Shown piece after piece: positions 42,852 through 49,514 of a stretch of 49,514 nucleotides of DNA. The first letter of the stretch is position 1. Each line of letters begins with the position of its first letter. The position numbers were made by a program, and so were the translations under genes. Below the pieces are notes generated by a model that saw nothing but the letters and a program-made list of their open reading frames with translations, made no database searches and was not told where the DNA came from. Source of the stretch: an uncultured Haliea sp. (GTDB lineage: Bacteria; Pseudomonadota; Gammaproteobacteria; Pseudomonadales; Halieaceae); assembly GCA_947258585.1 (NCBI GenBank), contig CAMYIZ010000001.1:1-49514 (forward strand), written 5' to 3'.

Positions 42852-44287
42852 TGCCCAGTCTCCCTCCCCTGTCCCACCACGCGCGGCGGGCCCTCCACAA
42901 CACGTCCTTCCAGGGCCTGACGCAAATCTGGTACCTGCTGCTGCGGGCGATCTACGTCGTCGTTTTTGCACGACTGGTCGGGCTGGAAGCCTACGGCCAG
43001 TACAACTATGCGCAAATCGGGTACCTGATCGCGCTCTCCGTGACCGGCTGGGGCATGCATGAGTGGCTGCTGACCCGGTGGCAGGCCGTCGGCAAGGACC
43101 GGCGCCAGGCCCTGGCCGAAACGGGCCTGGCACTGCGTGTCCTGCTCGGCACCGGGGGCACTCTGCTGGTGCTGCTCTGTGCGCTATTCCTGGAATCCGA
43201 CCCGGCTCTGCGCTGGCTGATCATGATCTACGCCCAGGGCGTGGTCCTGCGCGGCGTTACCGCATGGCTCCACGCCCTGTTTACCAGTCGTGAGCGCAGT
43301 GAGCTCATTCTGTACACCAGCATGCCGGTATCGCTCCTGGAGGTGGTGCTGGCCCTGGGCCTGGCCTGGGCCGGCTACAGCCTGCTGGTCATTGCCCTGG
43401 CGCAAACACTCTGCTGGTGGCTGGGCCTGGCGGCAGCCTGGTGGGCCTACCGCAAGCAGCTGGGCTCGCTCCGACTGACCTGGCACCCCGTCTTCGCCCG
43501 GGAATTCCTCGCCGGGGGAGCGCTGCTGGCGCTGGCCTCGGCACTGCTGTCCTGGATGGGGCCTGGGCTGCTGGTCGCCGTGCGGCACTACATGGACAAT
43601 GGACCCACGCTCGGCGAGGCGGCCCTGGTCATCCAGGTGTTGTTGATGCTCGGCCAGGCACTGCGCATGGTGACCAATGCAACGCTGCCTTTCCTGACCA
43701 GGCCCGGAGACGATCTGACGTTGCGCCAGCGGGCTTTCGCCAGCCAGACCTGGCATGTGGCCCTCTACCTGGGAGGCGCCGGCTACCTGCTTGGCGTCCA
43801 CATCCTGCCCTCGCTGACAAGTCGCCTGCTCGGTGAATCGTTCCAGCAGGCCGGTATTTTGCTGGCGCAGTTCAGCTGGATACTGATACCGCTGGGACTG
43901 GTACAGACTCTGCGCCTGCTGCTGATTGGTCGCGGCCTGTACCGGCAGTTTCTCCTCGCCCTGGTGCTCGGCAGTGCCGTCCTGGCGCTCACAACGGCAG
44001 TGCTTGTGGCGCGGGAAGCACTGTCCCTGCCGGGGCTGTTTACCGGCCTCGGACTGGCCTACGCGGCAACTGTCCTGGTCATGCTGGCACAACTGGCAAC
44101 GGCCGGCATTGCGCTGTCGCCGGGAACATTGCTGCGCGGCCCCCTGGTCGTGGCGGCGGCGGTTGCAATCACTTGCTTCGCCCAGCCGACAATTTCCCCC
44201 GCCAGCGCTACCCTGCTCGGGACAAGCCTGCTGGTTGTGGCGGCGCTGCACCACTGGTGGCAGAAGTCGCCCCGAGAACCGGGATAA
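42851..44287 (+). CDS. Polysaccharide flippase (Wzx/MATE-like membrane protein)
   Basis: A 478-residue inner-membrane protein with about 12-14 hydrophobic helices along its length. The start (HNTSFQGLTQIWYLLLRAIY, VVVFARLVGLEAYGQYNYAQ) is the classic N-terminal pattern of polysaccharide-biosynthesis flippases, with a helix followed by a GxYGxY-like motif. The GTG start overlaps the previous stop (TAGTG). It would flip lipid-linked oligosaccharide units to the periplasm. Genes for two glycosyltransferases follow at once, supporting an exopolysaccharide, capsule or O-antigen role. Confidence 0.82.
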   Translation: MPSLPPLSHHARRALHNTSFQGLTQIWYLLLRAIYVVVFARLVGLEAYGQYNYAQIGYLIALSVTGWGMHEWLLTRWQAVGKDRRQALAETGLALRVLLGTGGTLLVLLCALFLESDPALRWLIMIYAQGVVLRGVTAWLHALFTSRERSELILYTSMPVSLLEVVLALGLAWAGYSLLVIALAQTLCWWLGLAAAWWAYRKQLGSLRLTWHPVFAREFLAGGALLALASALLSWMGPGLLVAVRHYMDNGPTLGEAALVIQVLLMLGQALRMVTNATLPFLTRPGDDLTLRQRAFASQTWHVALYLGGAGYLLGVHILPSLTSRLLGESFQQAGILLAQFSWILIPLGLVQTLRLLLIGRGLYRQFLLALVLGSAVLALTTAVLVAREALSLPGLFTGLGLAYAATVLVMLAQLATAGIALSPGTLLRGPLVVAAAVAITCFAQPTISPASATLLGTSLLVVAALHHWWQKSPREPG

Positions 44288-44343
44288 CAGGTTAGAGTGC
44301 ACATTGACGTCTACCAGTGCAAACAGTGCAAAGGAGGAGAGGC

Positions 44344-45291
44344 ATGACCAGGCTAGTAATCCAGATTCCCTGCTTCAATGAGGCTCTCACGCTACCGGGA
44401 ACCCTGGCGGACCTGCCGCAGGATATCGACGGCGTGAGCTCGATCGAAGTCCTGGTCATCGACGACGGCAGCACGGATGACACATCCGCGATCGCCAGCC
44501 ACCATGGCGTGCAGCACATCGTCCGCCACACGCACAACCAGGGCCTCGGCAGGGCCTTCCGCACCGGGCTGGATCACGCCCTGCACCTGGGCGCCGACAT
44601 CATCGTCAACCTGGACGCCGACGGCCAGTACTGCGGCAGGGATATTGCCCGCTTGATCGCCCCGCTGCAGTCCGGCAGTGCGGACATCGTGATCGGCGAC
44701 CGGCAACCGACCCGCAACCCTGAATTCAGCCGCCTGAAACGCGGCCTGCAATGGCTGGGCAGCCGCGCGGTAGCTGCGCTCTCCGGTATCGAGACGCCCG
44801 ACGCGGTCTCGGGCTTTCGGGCCCTGTCGCGGGAAGCCGCCCTGCGCATCAATATACTGTCCAAATTCAGCTACACCGTGGAAATGATCATCCAGGCCGC
44901 ACACAAGCAAATGCGGGTCGTGAGCATACCCGTCTCCACCAATCCGGCCCGGCGCCCCTCCCGCCTGTTTCGCAACCTGCCGCATTTTGTCAGTCGCCAG
45001 CTGATCACCATGCTGCGAATGTACGCCATGTACAGTCCCATGCGCCTGTTCTTTACGGTGGGCATCCTGCTGTCCCTGCTCGGTCTCATGCCGGTGCTGC
45101 GCTTCCTGATCCAGTACTTCAGCGGCGACGGATCCGGCCATATTCAATCGCTGCTGTTGGGTGGTGTCCTGTTGACCATGGGCTTCGTACTGTTCATCGC
45201 CGGCGTCCTGTCCGACCTGATCTCGCAGAATCGGCAGCTGCAGGAGCTTACGCTGGAGAAAATACGCCGCCTGGAGCTTGGTAACCAGTGA
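44344..45291 (+). CDS. Family 2 glycosyltransferase with C-terminal membrane helices
   Basis: A 315-residue protein from the ATG preceded by AGGAGGAG. The GT-A fold shows IQIPCFNEALTLPGTL, the nucleotide-sugar motif IDDGSTDDTS, the DxD in NLDADGQYCGRDIARL and SGFRALSREAALRIN. Two membrane helices near the C-terminus (LFFTVGILLSLLGLMPVLRF and LLGGVLLTMGFVLFIAGVLS) resemble polyprenyl-phosphate glycosyltransferases such as DPM1/ArnC types. It probably transfers a sugar to undecaprenyl phosphate or a growing chain. It is followed after 13 bases by the next glycosyltransferase gene. Confidence 0.87.
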   Translation: MTRLVIQIPCFNEALTLPGTLADLPQDIDGVSSIEVLVIDDGSTDDTSAIASHHGVQHIVRHTHNQGLGRAFRTGLDHALHLGADIIVNLDADGQYCGRDIARLIAPLQSGSADIVIGDRQPTRNPEFSRLKRGLQWLGSRAVAALSGIETPDAVSGFRALSREAALRINILSKFSYTVEMIIQAAHKQMRVVSIPVSTNPARRPSRLFRNLPHFVSRQLITMLRMYAMYSPMRLFFTVGILLSLLGLMPVLRFLIQYFSGDGSGHIQSLLLGGVLLTMGFVLFIAGVLSDLISQNRQLQELTLEKIRRLELGNQ

Positions 45292-45304
45292 CAGCACAGC
45301 GCCA

Positions 45305-46453
45305 ATGACTGTCACTGAACCCGTTGTCCTGATTGGTCCGGGCTGGCCATTCAAGGGAGGCATCGCCAGTCATACCACCTACCTGTACCGGGCCCTGCGC
45401 GAGGTCGGCCCTGTGCTGTTTGTCGGCCTGCGTCGCCAGTATCCGCGCTGGCTCTACCCGGGGGGCAGCGACCGCGCTCCCGGGGACCTGACCCTGTTTG
45501 AGCCCGACGCCCGGCGCCTGCTGGCGCCACTTTCGCCGCTGGCCTGGTGGCGCGGTGCCCGCGCAATCGCCCGGTTTCACCCCGGACATATCGTGATTCC
45601 CTGGTGGCATGTGTTCTGGGCCCCCATGACCTGCGCCCTGCTGCTCCTGCTGCGCCGGCTCTGCCCGAATGCCCGCATCATATTCCTGGTGCACAACGCG
45701 GTCGGGCACGAGGAGAACAGCATCGCCTGGCAGCTGGCACGCCGGGTACTGCGCCGCGGCGACGCGTGGATCGTGCACGCCAGGAGTGAAGCGGAACAGC
45801 TGCGCACAATGCTCGGTGATGTCCCTGTGCACTACCAGCCACATCCCGCCTACCCGGTGGCCGATGACGGGCTGCCCGACCGCGCCTGCGCCAGGGCGCG
45901 ACTGTCCCTGGCGGACGCCCCGACCCTGCTGTTCTTCGGCTATGTACGCCCCTACAAAGGGCTGGACACATTGCTGCAGGCACTGGCCCTGCTGGGGGAC
46001 TCGCCCCGCTGCCAACTGGTGGTCGCGGGCGAGATCTGGGGGAGTGCGGCGGCCTGGGACGAACTGGCCCAGCAACTGGGCATCTCCGCCCGGGTTCGAT
46101 TCGAAAACCGGTACATAGCGGAGGCTGACATACCCGCCTACTTCGCCGCCGCCGACCTGGTGGTGCTGCCCTACCGCTCCGCCACCGGTTCCGGCGTGGT
46201 GCGGCTCGCCCACAGTCATGGGCGACCCGCGCTGGTGACGCGCACGGGCGCACTGGCGGATGCGATCGAAGAGGGGATAACCGGATATGTGGTGCCTCCG
46301 GAAGACCCCGTGGCCCTGGCGCAAGCCATACGACAGTTTTTCGACGGCCCCCCCCGCCTGGCCATGGAGCAGGCGGCACGCAGAAGTGCCCGGTCCGATG
46401 ACTGGCACAGACTGGCCCAGGCCATCCTGCAGAATTCAGGGAGCACGACATGA
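45305..46453 (+). CDS. Family 4-type glycosyltransferase
   Basis: A 382-residue GT-B fold protein starting at ATG 45305. It begins with VLIGPGWPFKGGIASHTTYL, a Gly-rich acceptor-side loop. The C-terminal donor domain has LLFFGYVRPYKGLDTLLQAL, AADLVVLPYRSATGSGVVRL and GRPALVTRTGALADAIEEGI with YVVPPEDPVALAQAI, the usual GT4 blocks; the E-x7-E motif is modified. It overlaps the next gene by 4 bases (ATGA). Sugar and acceptor are unknown. Confidence 0.85.
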   Translation: MTVTEPVVLIGPGWPFKGGIASHTTYLYRALREVGPVLFVGLRRQYPRWLYPGGSDRAPGDLTLFEPDARRLLAPLSPLAWWRGARAIARFHPGHIVIPWWHVFWAPMTCALLLLLRRLCPNARIIFLVHNAVGHEENSIAWQLARRVLRRGDAWIVHARSEAEQLRTMLGDVPVHYQPHPAYPVADDGLPDRACARARLSLADAPTLLFFGYVRPYKGLDTLLQALALLGDSPRCQLVVAGEIWGSAAAWDELAQQLGISARVRFENRYIAEADIPAYFAAADLVVLPYRSATGSGVVRLAHSHGRPALVTRTGALADAIEEGITGYVVPPEDPVALAQAIRQFFDGPPRLAMEQAARRSARSDDWHRLAQAILQNSGSTT

Positions 46454-47949
46454 ATGCTGCCAGGGCCTGCCTGCTGATTCTGGAGTCGATGGAACCGGAC
46501 CTGCTGCGAGCGGGCATTGAAAACGGCAAGCTGCCCAACCTGGCAAGCCTCTGCGCCAGCGGCTCGCAAGGTGACATCAAGCTGCTTCCCGGCATTGGCG
46601 CCAACGCCCTGTGGCCGTCGCTCTACACCGGACTGCCGCCGCAACGCCACGGCCGCTTCCACCACCAGCAACTGGAGGACGGCGACTACAGTGCCCGCGA
46701 GACCCACCAGACCGCCAGCCTGACGCCTCCCTTCTGGGCCGCCCTGGCCGCACAGGGGCGCAAGGTGGTTATTCTCGACCCGCCAAAGGCGCCGCCTGCC
46801 CAGGGCCCGGAGCTGTGCCATATATCCAACTGGCGCAGCCATTTCAGCTACCAGGGCGAACTGGCAGTCCATCCCGCGGGGCTGTCTGGCGAACTGATGC
46901 AGGCCGGCCTGCAACCCGACCAGTGCCCCTGCCTGGCACAGCGTTTCACCAGCAGTACCGGCTACGATGGCAGCAAGCTGGTCAAAAGTCTGGAAGACTC
47001 GATCGCGGGCAGCCGCGACCTGATCCTGAATCGTATCCATCACCACGATTGGGACTTGCTCGTGGCGGGCCTGGGTGCGGCACATTGCGCGGGGCACCAG
47101 CTGTGGCATTGCCATGACCCCGGGTACCCCGGACACCTCCCTGCGGCCGACGGAGATCCGCTGGACACAGTCTATCGGGCGCTGGACAAGGTGGTGGGGG
47201 ATGTTATCGCCAAGCTCCCTGCGGATACCACGCTACTGGTTTTCGCTGGGCCCGGGATGGGGCCCAGCCATGTACATCCGGCGCTGATGGGAGAGCTACT
47301 GGACGCCCTGGATCCGGCGACCTCCCGGGGTGCCGGCAAGCTGCGCCAGTACCTGACGCAACTGTGGCGACAACTTCCGGCTGGCTGGCGGCAGCGCCTT
47401 GTCCGCGCCGGACACTGGGCCGACCAGGGACTGCAGCGCGCCGACTTCAGGCACAGGCCCTGTTTTCCGGTTCTTACCAATGACAACATGGGCGGCATTC
47501 GGATCAACCTGCAAGGCCGTGAAACGCACGGCCAGATTGCTCCGGAAGACTACTGCGCCTACCTGGATCACCTGGCAACCCAGATCACCGGTCTCCGCAA
47601 CGCCGAAACCGGAGAGCGACTGGTCACCTGCCTGGTGAAAACCCGGGAGCGCTACCCGGGCGGCGAGTTGGGGGCGATGCCGGACCTGCTGGTTGAGTGG
47701 AACGAGCGTGCACCCGTGCGGGCGGTGACCGGGCCCGGATTAAGCCACCTTGAGGTCAGCTATCCCCCGCAGTGGAGCGGCGCCCACAACCAGCACGCAA
47801 TGCTGATCCTGCGGGAAACCCTGTCCGGCCGGACCACACCGGGCGGCAGGCTGCCAGCCGGCAGCAGCGTTCTGGATATTGCGGCGACCCTCAGCGAGGC
47901 CTGCGGCGGAGCGCGCAGCGTCGGCGAGGGCCGCTCCCTGTTACCCTGA
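46450..47949 (+). CDS. Alkaline-phosphatase-superfamily protein with altered metal-site motifs
   Basis: A 499-residue soluble protein of the type I phosphodiesterase/nucleotide pyrophosphatase-like group. The nucleophile loop is kept (ANALWPSLYTGLPPQRHGRF). Late family motifs are present: TNDNMGGIRINLQGRE and VKTRERYPGGELGAMPDLLV. The first metal ligand Asp appears as Glu (LILESMEPDLL) and the usual DHG motif reads FAGPGMGPSHV, so normal two-metal catalysis may be lost or changed. Related proteins occur in polysaccharide clusters, where phosphate or phospho-sugar modification is a possible job. It is coupled to the upstream glycosyltransferase by ATGA, and its end overlaps the convergent heparinase-like gene by 9 bases. 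Confidence 0.72.
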   Translation: MNAARACLLILESMEPDLLRAGIENGKLPNLASLCASGSQGDIKLLPGIGANALWPSLYTGLPPQRHGRFHHQQLEDGDYSARETHQTASLTPPFWAALAAQGRKVVILDPPKAPPAQGPELCHISNWRSHFSYQGELAVHPAGLSGELMQAGLQPDQCPCLAQRFTSSTGYDGSKLVKSLEDSIAGSRDLILNRIHHHDWDLLVAGLGAAHCAGHQLWHCHDPGYPGHLPAADGDPLDTVYRALDKVVGDVIAKLPADTTLLVFAGPGMGPSHVHPALMGELLDALDPATSRGAGKLRQYLTQLWRQLPAGWRQRLVRAGHWADQGLQRADFRHRPCFPVLTNDNMGGIRINLQGRETHGQIAPEDYCAYLDHLATQITGLRNAETGERLVTCLVKTRERYPGGELGAMPDLLVEWNERAPVRAVTGPGLSHLEVSYPPQWSGAHNQHAMLILRETLSGRTTPGGRLPAGSSVLDIAATLSEACGGARSVGEGRSLLP

Positions 47950-49514
47950 ACGGCAACCGGACCAACCCCTGAGCTCGCACTGCAGGCGAACGGGCAGGGG
48001 CAGCCGCGCCTCGGCGCACAGCACCCTGTTGGGCTGGCGCTCGCCAAATCGGGTCGCACGGTAGCCTTCCGCCAGGGTCAGTGACAGCCGCGGATCCACC
48101 GCCAATTCGAGGTCCTGACCACCCGGCAGGCGGATCCGCGCCTGCCGGGGACTGGTCAACTCCACCGCGAGCGCAGGATGCCAGTGGAAATACAGGGCTA
48201 TGGCATGCACCCCGGCACCCTCGAGCTCGTCCTGCAGCACCAGGCTGGCGGCGTCCAGATGCCATTCCCGGCGATGCAGCAGCGGCGCTCCGGGCCGGCT
48301 GTAGCCGTTGTGCACGGCGTACAGCATCACACTATCGAGCTGCTGCGAATAACCACTGTCCACTATTCGCGCTCGCCGCCCCAGCTTGAACAGGCCCCAG
48401 ACATCGGAGGAATTCTTGCCATCCACAACTGCGGTGTTGTGCGCCGCAGTGCTGCGCTCGTAGAGGCGCGGGCCGGGCTCCTCATAGGTAGAGAGACCGG
48501 TGTCCACGAGCACCCTTTGGCTGGCCACGGAAAACTCGAATCCCAAGGTGCCCGCGTGCCCGTGACTGGCCGCGTGGTCCGGACCGAGAGGCCCGACGTC
48601 GGCGAGCAGCAGGGCCGACCCGACACGCAGGCGACCGACACCTGAAGCGGGCAACCAGCAGCTGCCGATGTCCCCGCTACCCGACTCATCCCGCAAGCCG
48701 AGTCGCGCGCCATAGGCTGTCAGGACCGGCGTGTCGGGAACGACATCCAGGGCCGCATCGTTGAACAGGGCGGGCTGCGAATCGGCATGGCACAGGGCAC
48801 GCGACCAGTGCAGCGCTGCAGTCGCTTGCGCCTCCAACCCGGCTGGCAATGGCGTACCAAAGGCCCGCAGCAGATTCACGATATCGAGCAAGTCCAGCAG
48901 CAGCGCGTTGTGATACATCGGGCTGCGGCCAATATAGCCGCCATCACTGCGCAGCAACCCGGGAAGATAGCGCGACAGCAAACCCAGGCCGCGGGCGCGC
49001 CAGCGCGCCGCCCGGGGATCCGCCAGGCAAAAACCTGCAAATACCAGAGCCTTGGCATTATTGATCAGCTTGTGATCGCATTCGTCGAATCCCAATCGCG
49101 GCTCCAGATACCGCAGCTGCTGGGCCAGGCTCACACGCAGCGGCTCGCTGAGCCCGTCACCCGCGAGCCCCAGCTTCAGCCAGTTCACGATGCGCTGGGA
49201 GGTGATGTATGGGTGCCATCCGGGCCCGTCAGGCTGGCGCTGGCTGGCCACCCAGTCCTCCAGCAGCCGGAACCCCTGCGCCGGGCCCGCGCTCAACAAC
49301 CAGTTGCAGGTGTTGAGCTCCATCAGGCATTTCTTGCCCAGGGTTCGATCCCGCCAAACCGTTCCGGCAGACCACGGCACATTGCTACCCAGGAGCGAAA
49401 ACACGCCCTCTTCCCGCCAGGTGGCCGGCAGCGCCGCGGGCTCCGCCCAGGGCCCCGGAGGCGCCTGCCAGGCGGGCACAGCCACCCGCGCCAGCTGGCC
49501 GGGTGGTCGCAGGC
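47941..49514 (-). CDS. Heparinase II/III-family protein, cut by the right edge
   Basis: At least 523 residues are visible; the frame remains open to the window end (LRPPGQLARVAVPAWQ), so the true start lies outside. The N-terminal helical toroid is represented by WHPYITSQRIVNWLKLGLAG, LEPRLGFDECDHKLINNAKA and GGYIGRSPMYHNALLLDLLD. The C-terminal beta-sandwich has DHAASHGHAGTLGFEFSVAS, TGLSTYEEPGPRLYERST and TAAHNTAVVDGKNSSDVWG, typical of alginate-lyase/heparinase II/III proteins with catalytic His and Tyr. It may trim or modify the polysaccharide made by the neighbouring cluster. It is on the opposite strand and converges on the phosphatase-like gene. Confidence 0.85.
   Translation of the reverse strand, partial: LRPPGQLARVAVPAWQAPPGPWAEPAALPATWREEGVFSLLGSNVPWSAGTVWRDRTLGKKCLMELNTCNWLLSAGPAQGFRLLEDWVASQRQPDGPGWHPYITSQRIVNWLKLGLAGDGLSEPLRVSLAQQLRYLEPRLGFDECDHKLINNAKALVFAGFCLADPRAARWRARGLGLLSRYLPGLLRSDGGYIGRSPMYHNALLLDLLDIVNLLRAFGTPLPAGLEAQATAALHWSRALCHADSQPALFNDAALDVVPDTPVLTAYGARLGLRDESGSGDIGSCWLPASGVGRLRVGSALLLADVGPLGPDHAASHGHAGTLGFEFSVASQRVLVDTGLSTYEEPGPRLYERSTAAHNTAVVDGKNSSDVWGLFKLGRRARIVDSGYSQQLDSVMLYAVHNGYSRPGAPLLHRREWHLDAASLVLQDELEGAGVHAIALYFHWHPALAVELTSPRQARIRLPGGQDLELAVDPRLSLTLAEGYRATRFGERQPNRVLCAEARLPLPVRLQCELRGWSGCRSG

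Overview
The window comes from a high-GC gammaproteobacterium. The evidence is the block rlmE-ftsH-folP-glmM-tpiA-secG-tRNA-Leu with divergent yhbY (34.6-41.3 kb), a gene order typical of Gammaproteobacteria. A marine lineage such as Halieaceae/Cellvibrionales would fit, but that is inference. No rRNA genes, CRISPR arrays, complete insertion sequences or recognisable transcription-regulator genes were seen.

Left part (1-6.3 kb, visibly poorer in GC). A TonB-dependent siderophore-type receptor is broken by one extra base. It is followed by degraded transposase sequence (IS5 type), an 8-bp tandem repeat, and a four-gene minus-strand operon: a small periplasmic protein, a HupE/UreJ-type membrane protein, a membrane-anchored periplasmic protein and a DUF4198 protein. 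This operon looks like a metal-uptake module.

Catabolic part (6.4-25.5 kb). Ten minus-strand genes from 18043 down to 6451 are almost continuous: HAD hydrolase, PuuB-like flavin oxidase, a complete Dpp/Opp-type ABC importer, a three-subunit flavin/iron-sulfur dehydrogenase (HcnABC/opine-oxidase type) and aspartate ammonia-lyase. They suggest uptake of an N-substituted amino acid or opine-like compound and its oxidation toward fumarate. Next to them lie a cupin, another flavin oxidase, a D-threonine aldolase/D-serine dehydratase-family PLP enzyme, a GNAT acetyltransferase, an aldehyde dehydrogenase and an M20 amidohydrolase. Two distant intergenic regions here carry the same 94-bp element in ungapped alignment (60/94 identical), which suggests a shared regulator encoded elsewhere.

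Metal-efflux part (25.7-31.9 kb). A CusCBA copper/silver tripartite efflux operon lies downstream of a Cys/His-rich secreted small protein. A glyoxalase II-like hydrolase and a small unknown protein follow on the plus strand.

Island scar (33.3-34.6 kb). A truncated RhuM-like protein and the C-terminal fragment of a tyrosine integrase sit directly beyond the 3' end of tRNA-Leu(GAG). The expected rimP-nusA-infB genes are missing there, so this tRNA is probably an old integration site.

Core and envelope part (34.6-49.5 kb). After the core block come yhbY and a Coq4 homologue, then a plus-strand polysaccharide cluster: a small unknown protein, a flippase, two glycosyltransferases and an alkaline-phosphatase-superfamily protein with altered metal-site motifs. 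It converges with a heparinase II/III-family gene that runs off the right edge.
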